Assembly (NCBI GenBank): GCA_963682175.1
Contig: OY821787.1
Span: forward strand, 10,518,501-10,582,500
Direction of reading: 5' to 3'
DNA from: Triglochin maritima
Lineage: Eukaryota; Streptophyta; Magnoliopsida; Alismatales; Juncaginaceae
DNA length: 64,000 nt
The position numbers were made by a program, and so were the translations under genes. Of the stretch, positions 58,829 through 64,000 are shown piece by piece. Each line of letters starts with the position of its first letter. Position 1 is the stretch's first letter. A model generated the notes under the pieces. That model saw nothing but the letters and a program-made list of their open reading frames with translations. It made no database searches and was not told the origin of the DNA.

Positions 58829-60229
58829 CCCGAACAACTTCGGCTTCGGGATCCGAAACTAGGGTTTGGTTTGAGGAAGGGATTGATGGAGTGGAGGGGT
58901 TTCGCGCCCTGTGGGATTTCGCAGGGCGGGAAGATGTGTGGGCTGGTCGGTGGTGGTATATAATATGTAAGCCCAACTACAGCATTTCTTTCTTTTTTTC
59001 GACTTTTGATTTGATGATTGATGATTCCTATGTGAAAGTATATAGTTTATAAGTTTAGAGCTGGGTACCGCCCGTTAAGGGGAACGGACCCGGCCCTCCT
59101 GGCCCGTTACAGATTTTAAAATACCTCGAAATATTTCTAAAAACACTTTTAAAAATACCTAAATATTAAAAAAATATAAAATTAGGGCCCAACCTGGTAC
59201 CAACTCTGGTTAAGTTACATAAAAAAAATTGGAATCATACTTTTGATCAAAATGTCGTTTTCAATGGTGATGTCTTTGAAAGATATTACGAAATCAAAAA
59301 TATACCTAGTAACCTCGACATTTGAAGTAATTGCTTTTCTTTTCGAATGTCTCCTCAATCTACAAAAAGATTATATTGTATTGTAATCGAGGTACAAATA
59401 ATGAAAGTGATACTTCTCCACGAAAATTTTGTTCATTGTTGTATTGTTCAAAACTCTAGTTTCATAAGAACTTCTCGGTTGTGAGTTCCATTTCACTCTA
59501 ACTTTGTTATGAAATCCATTACTTTTAGATTGATTAATTAATTGGTGAATTGCTGGTTCATTTTTTATAAATGTTTTAGTGGTGAAGAGGAAATAGTGGT
59601 GGAAAAGGTTGACATTTTTTCAAAAAAAAATGGTGAACTTGGGATAGATATTGCATTTTAACGATTTTTGGTAGGAAGTTGACCCTGAAGAAAAAGAAGT
59701 GTAGCTTGTCCTACTTTGACATTTTAGTCAGGAAAGATAAATGATGTTCTAATACTCTTGATAGATACAACTACAAAGATCCAATACAGACTTTTGAAGT
59801 GTGTCCAAGCAAAGAACCTTAATTTTTTAGTAGGGGTGCACGATAAACAAAAATTAATAAAATTATCAAGATATTTAGATAAAGATAATATATTGTTATT
59901 TCTTATTTGGAAAACTAATATTTGAAATTGAAACAGATGACCCCAAGTATACGCTACATTCATGTTTACAATAACAAGAATTATTGAACTTTCCTAAAAG
60001 AATTTTTTCATTGAACGTTATATCCAAATTAAAATTGGATTAATTACACTTTACTCTCTAAAGTATATTTCGATTTCACTTTGCCTCCTAACTTTAAAAG
60101 CGAGAATCACCCTTCATGTACTTTTATTTTGAAACACTTAATCCCCTTAATTTTAAGAATCCAATAATTTTCTACATATTCACCATTAATTCTTTTATTT
60201 TTTGCATCATTTGCCTAACACACTCATTA
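58829..60229. other. FAS2 upstream region and AT-rich intergenic DNA
   Basis: 58829-59000 should hold the FAS2 5' UTR and promoter. At about 59058-59212 AGAGCTGGGTACC and the complement of GGTACCAACTCT bracket 155 bp, possibly a small hAT-like MITE without a clear target duplication. 59213-60229 shows nothing else. Confidence 0.4.
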
Positions 60230-60748
60230 TGTAATAACCCCAACCCTTTTTAAGAGACTAATGGTGATTAGGTGGGCTAATGTTGGTGTTTGCATGGGAG
60301 TTGGGGGAAGAATAGTGGAGGCATGGGCTAGTGGTGTAGGGGGATGGGTTGGGGTGTTATGGGGAGAAAACACTCATCTCATCTTCTCTCCCTCTCATTT
60401 CTTCTTCTTCTTCTTCTTCTTCAACCTTTCTCCTCTCCATCCATCTCTTCCTCTCCTTCGGTGGCTCAAGTTTTGGTGGTGAAGGCGTGCAGGGCAAGGG
60501 CGTGCTGGGCTTGGTGCGGCGCGAGGAGGAGAGAGTGAGTGAGGTGGAGGTCCGGAGGCGTTGTCGTTGGAGCTCTGGTGTTCTTCGTTGTTCTTCGCGA
60601 AGAAGGTATGCCAAGTTCTTGCATTAGAGGCTTTATTGCTCACCCAAGTTGGGGTGGAGTTGTGGTCGGTCGCGGGAGGTCGGAGACCTCGCCGGCGACG
60701 AAGAAACGACGTAATATCCTTGGCTGGCACAAGGTTGCTGTCGACCAA

Positions 60749-61304
60749 CGGTCGACCGGTTTCCTTCGGGCGGTCGACCAGTTAGTGTTTTGCCCGACTT
60801 TAACCAACACCGGTCGAACGATGCCTTGTGTGGCGGTCGACCGGTCGTGCGTGTGCTGGTGAGTCGAGGTTTGTCTGGATGTTTTCGGTCGAACGGGATC
60901 CTTGGATCGTTCGACCGTTGCTTCATGTTTCGCGTGGACCGGGCGTTGACCATCCAAACGGTCAACCGTCCTAGACCTTTTGTCCGACCGGAACTTAAGT
61001 GAACTTAAGTTTATAGTATGTTGTTCGACCATTTGGTGTGCCTTGTTCGACCGGTAGATGACCTAGAATGCTAGGATGACCCTGGTAGTTTTCGGTCGAC
61101 CGGGACCCCTGAGTCGGTCGACCGAATAGACTTGTGTGATTTTGACCAGACTCTGGATTTTGATCACGTTCGGTCGACCGGTTTTGGACCTTTGTTCGAC
61201 CGTTGGGGATTTAGTTTTGAGCACAGAGTTCGACCGTTGTAGGCATTCGGTCTACCGATTCCTTTGCGGAAGCAGTAGACCGGTATACCTTTTCCGGTCG
61301 ACCG
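60749..61304. repeat. Paired palindrome array, LTR C
   Basis: Sites related to CGGTCGACCG in pairs: 60749/60771, 60811/60834, 60886/60908, 60959/60981, 61022/61044, 61093/61115, 61171/61193, 61227/61248 and 61273/61295. Spacing is 22 bp in seven pairs and 21 or 23 in the other two. Exact sites at 60749, 60834, 61093, 61115, 61171 and 61295. Confidence 0.92.
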
Positions 61305-61739
61305 TTTGAGCCCAGAATTGAATCCTGGTCCTAGTGAAGTGTCAACTCTGTCCACGGAAACCCGTGTCCTCGCTTGGAGCGTGAGCCGGGAGGTGACGGT
61401 GGGTGCGTTGCGCGTGCCTGCCCAGGACCGTCGTGTGGAAGAGTGTGGATACTTGGGACGTGTCGCCTCTGTGGTATAAAGTGTGACGTAGTTTATGTTT
61501 TGACTCGTGTTAGAGTAGCATCTTGAGGGATTGCGGATCTCATTGCTTCAGCGGGCACGCAATTGTCGTTGGGTGAAGTGACTACAGGCTTGGATGGCTA
61601 CGGAGGTCGCTGCCCTGCTTTTATAGCGGAAGAGTTAGTGTCAGCACGTGGAGCTCATTGACCCTGCGGACTTCGGTTCGGATCTGTCGATTGTCTGGCC
61701 CTTTGTGTGGCGGATATGTTCGACTGGCCTTGATAGGCA

Positions 61740-62270
61740 GTGATTGCACGAGCTCGTGCGGCCTGTGTGGCGGCGGGAGGGTCCCTGTGCGGCCTGTGTG
61801 GCGGCAGGAAGGATCGTGCGTGGCCTGTGTGGTTGCGGCGATGGATTGCCGATGATGTGTTCCGGCAGGTAGCTCGATTGGGCACCTATCGAGTGAGATA
61901 CCGTGCGGTCTATGTGGCGCCGGTGATGGACCGACCTGAGCGACGGCTCCGTTGGTGTGGTGGTGGACCACGATGTTTTCAGAACTGATTCTACCTGTGT
62001 GGAAGTGCGAACACCTCCTCACCGATCCCTTGGCTTGTGTAGTCGCGTGTGGGGATGTGTTGTGTATTGTCCGCTAGACTGTATGTGCCTACGATAGGTC
62101 TCTACGGTGACCCAATGTTCGGCCCGTGCGGCCTGTGTGGCGGCGACGATGTGGTGGACCGTGCGGCCTGGTGGAGGCCGGCGATGTTGTGGACCGTGGG
62201 GCCTGTGTGACAGCGGTGGTGATTGTAGACCGCGCGGCCTGTGTGGCAGCGGGAACGATTGCAGGACGGA
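61740..62270 (+). repeat. Irregular GCGGCCTGTGTGGCGGC repeat
   Basis: The phrase or a near copy appears about eight times between 61758 and 62250 at uneven steps of 30-90 bp. It creates Cys/Ala/Gly-rich frames that are not genes. Confidence 0.7.
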
Positions 62271-62300
62271 TGTCCGGTTTTGTCCTTTGTGGAATGTTGT

Positions 62301-63320
62301 TTTATTGCTTGTATTTGTAGGATTTCATGTTTAATTATACATATATATTTTCGAAATTTTTATGTATAATAAGGATCAATTTTCAATTTTCTAGAATTTA
62401 TTGCATGCATCGGTTTGTTTTAACAAACTAGTTTCAAAAATTCTATTAAAACAAACACAAAGGGACTCCGAAATTCATACCTAGAAGTTCTCAAAAACTT
62501 CTTGACGTTTCAGAGATGTTTGAGGAAGCCAATCTTCGCTTCTCGTTGCGCCGGATGCCTCCGAGTGTTCACCGAAACCCTAAACAAGGTTGGAGAGAAA
62601 GGAGCTAGTCAATCGATCTCCAAACAAGCTTAGAATCTAGCTGCAAACCCCTTCCTTAGCCTCTGAGATTTCTCTTTCCAAAGACTTAGAAAACTAAGAG
62701 AATTTTCGTGGGTTTTTGTGGTGAATTAAGAGAGAAAATAATTATTGAATTGTGTGTGTCACAATTAGGGAGAATAAGGACCTATTTATAGGTATCAATC
62801 TTACTCTTAATCATGGCTATTCTTAAGCCACGATTTTATGACAATTTCTCTCACAAATTAATTCCATAATGCATTATATGCACCCACAAAACGTTTGACC
62901 AAATTTGGAGCTAATCCAACCATCGATCAAATTAATCTCTTAATAATCAAAGGCAGAAAATCGACCGCTGTTCGGTTTACCGAGTCCCACTCGGTTAACC
63001 GAATTTGTCACGATCGTTTAACCGAGTACGTGACGGATGACCGAATCTTAAAGGGAAAAATTCTCCTTAACCGATCGGACCCATTCACGTGTAAGACCGA
63101 GTGCTATTCGGTTAACCGAAAATATCGGAACTTGACATTGTTCGGTCGACCGTTTCTGGTTCGGTACACCGTACCAAAGCTCCAAGCACTTTGGTCAAGT
63201 TCGGTCAATCAATTACGATTATCCGTTCCACGTTCGGTTGACCGATCCATAGATCCTTCGGTCGACCGAACCTCAACGGATTACCGAACTTCTACCCGAT
63301 TTTGCCTATTTCAAATTTTG
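62301..63320 (-). repeat. LTR copy G, minus orientation, with its own palindrome array
   Basis: On the minus strand: palindrome array (63286 down to 62958), TATA box (CCTATAAATAGG at about 62782-62793), then a leader reaching CCTACAAATAC near 62320. The array uses CGGTTAACCG as well as CGGTCGACCG. Pairs 62973/62992, 63015/63034, 63090/63109 and 63143/63162 are all 19 bp apart; 63259/63277 is 18. Ends not fixed. Confidence 0.6.
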
Positions 63321-63439
63321 GATTTATTTCCAACAAAATTTGAACTTAAGGGGGTTTTAGCAAATTCACAACTTATGCAATGTATTATCCTATGCAACAA
63401 TAAATTATTGCACCTCATAATATATGCATCTCATATGAA

Positions 63440-64000
63440 TTTATCATGATTCTAATTATGTTATATATTACAAAATTGATTTTACTTGTCCACCACATGT
63501 GTCATATTTTCTATAAGAAACCCGACACATCATATGAACCAAAAATCAAGCTTCTTGTTTCTCGGTTTTTTCGGTGTGACCTATGGGAGGATCTAAACTA
63601 AGTTGGCAGTGATATTAAGAGCTTAATATCACAAGCTATAAGCGGTATCTAGCTACACATTATAGCTCCCAATTAGTTAGATGTCTTAATTCCACTCGAA
63701 CCAAAACCCGGTCCATTTAGTGATGGAGTGCACCACTTGTGTCCGTCCCTTGCCTCATGATATTAAGAATACACACAAAGTAGTATTGTGTCATCTTTGT
63801 ATTAGTATTCATTTCTTGATCTCTTTAAGCTAGTTATAAATATGTGACTTAACTCAAATCACATTGTGCACATTATAACTTTGCTTTATCAAAGGGCCCA
63901 CTAATATCATCACTCAATTAAGAGGGGCAATGATAGTCTTTTGACTAACTATCTTCTCCAACAAAAGTTGTACTTAACCAACCAATGCCTTTACACTACA
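63440..64000 (-). repeat. Retroelement segment S, minus copy, cut by the right window edge
   Basis: 63557-63998 is the complement of 32625-33060 with only about ten visible differences; weaker similarity reaches 63440. It lies immediately upstream (minus strand) of LTR G. Confidence 0.85.

Larger units (their letters stand above)
60230..62300 (+). repeat. LTR copy C, plus orientation, 3' end replaced
   Basis: Begins TGTAATAACCCC and is collinear with copy B for about 1.4 kb, including the TTC microsatellite (60401-60421), the palindrome array (60749-61304) and the CTGCTTTTATAGC block (61613). The last part of B (from its CTCTGATGTAAT region) is missing; instead a GGCCTGTGTGGCGGC repeat expands and copy C stops near 62300 where a minus-strand LTR begins. 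Confidence 0.72.

Noticed and set aside
43925..62300. LTR B and LTR C as the two ends of one giant retrotransposon
   Set aside because: The interval holds two intact host genes and no gag-pol; target flanks do not match.
61621..62334. Several Cys-, Ala- or His-rich frames in LTR C
   Set aside because: They follow the irregular GC-rich repeat and differ between LTR copies.
23955..63286. Palindrome arrays as restriction-linker or assembly artefact (GTCGAC is a SalI site)
   Set aside because: The sites are imperfect, differ between copies, and sit in long LTR sequences with consistent context; not vector-like.

Overview
This is nuclear DNA of a flowering plant, most likely a eudicot. It is AT-rich, holds two intact-looking plant genes with plant homologues (one with 11 introns), and is otherwise filled with plant transposable elements: Ty3/gypsy and Ty1/copia retrotransposons, MULEs, PIF/Harbinger, hAT MITEs and several LTR families without coding regions. 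No species can be named from the sequence.

Layout. 1-7492: decayed Ty3/gypsy element with gag-pol cut off in RNase H, a second retroelement ORF split by a hAT MITE, a noncoding 3' region and an LTR. 7493-12689: Ty1/copia element with a 3' LTR and no recognisable 5' LTR. 12985-15875: two foldback structures. 17366-19301 and 20733-22645: two non-autonomous MULEs with 10-bp and 9-bp target duplications. 22876-26150: two minus-strand LTRs. 26353-28885: a PIF/Harbinger transposon with a nearly intact transposase gene. 30400-34200: a plus-strand LTR, a retroelement segment and LTR debris. 34640-42365: transposon graveyard with FAR1-like, mobile-domain/Ulp1-like and PPR pseudogenes. 43925-45743: LTR. 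46085-47722: pectin methylesterase gene (PME51-like, minus). 49130-50300: simple and minisatellite repeats. 52475-58828: FAS2 gene (CAF-1 p60 subunit, minus, 12 exons resolved). 60230-64000: another copy of the 43925 LTR, then a minus-strand LTR and retroelement segment.

The two host genes are unrelated in function: one remodels cell-wall pectin, the other deposits histones H3-H4 behind replication forks. They share a gene island bounded on both sides by direct copies of the same LTR.

The most unusual signal is an array of 10-bp palindromes (consensus CGGTCGACCG, variant CGGTTAACCG) inside the LTRs at 23.9, 25.4, 30.7, 33.3, 44.5, 60.7 and 63.0 kb. The sites come in pairs at fixed spacing (22 bp in the 44.5 and 60.7 kb copies, 19 bp in the 63.0 kb copy, 20-25 bp elsewhere), and one pair shows an apparent compensatory change that keeps a hairpin. 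All positions, spacings and similarities were read by eye; no alignment or database search was run.
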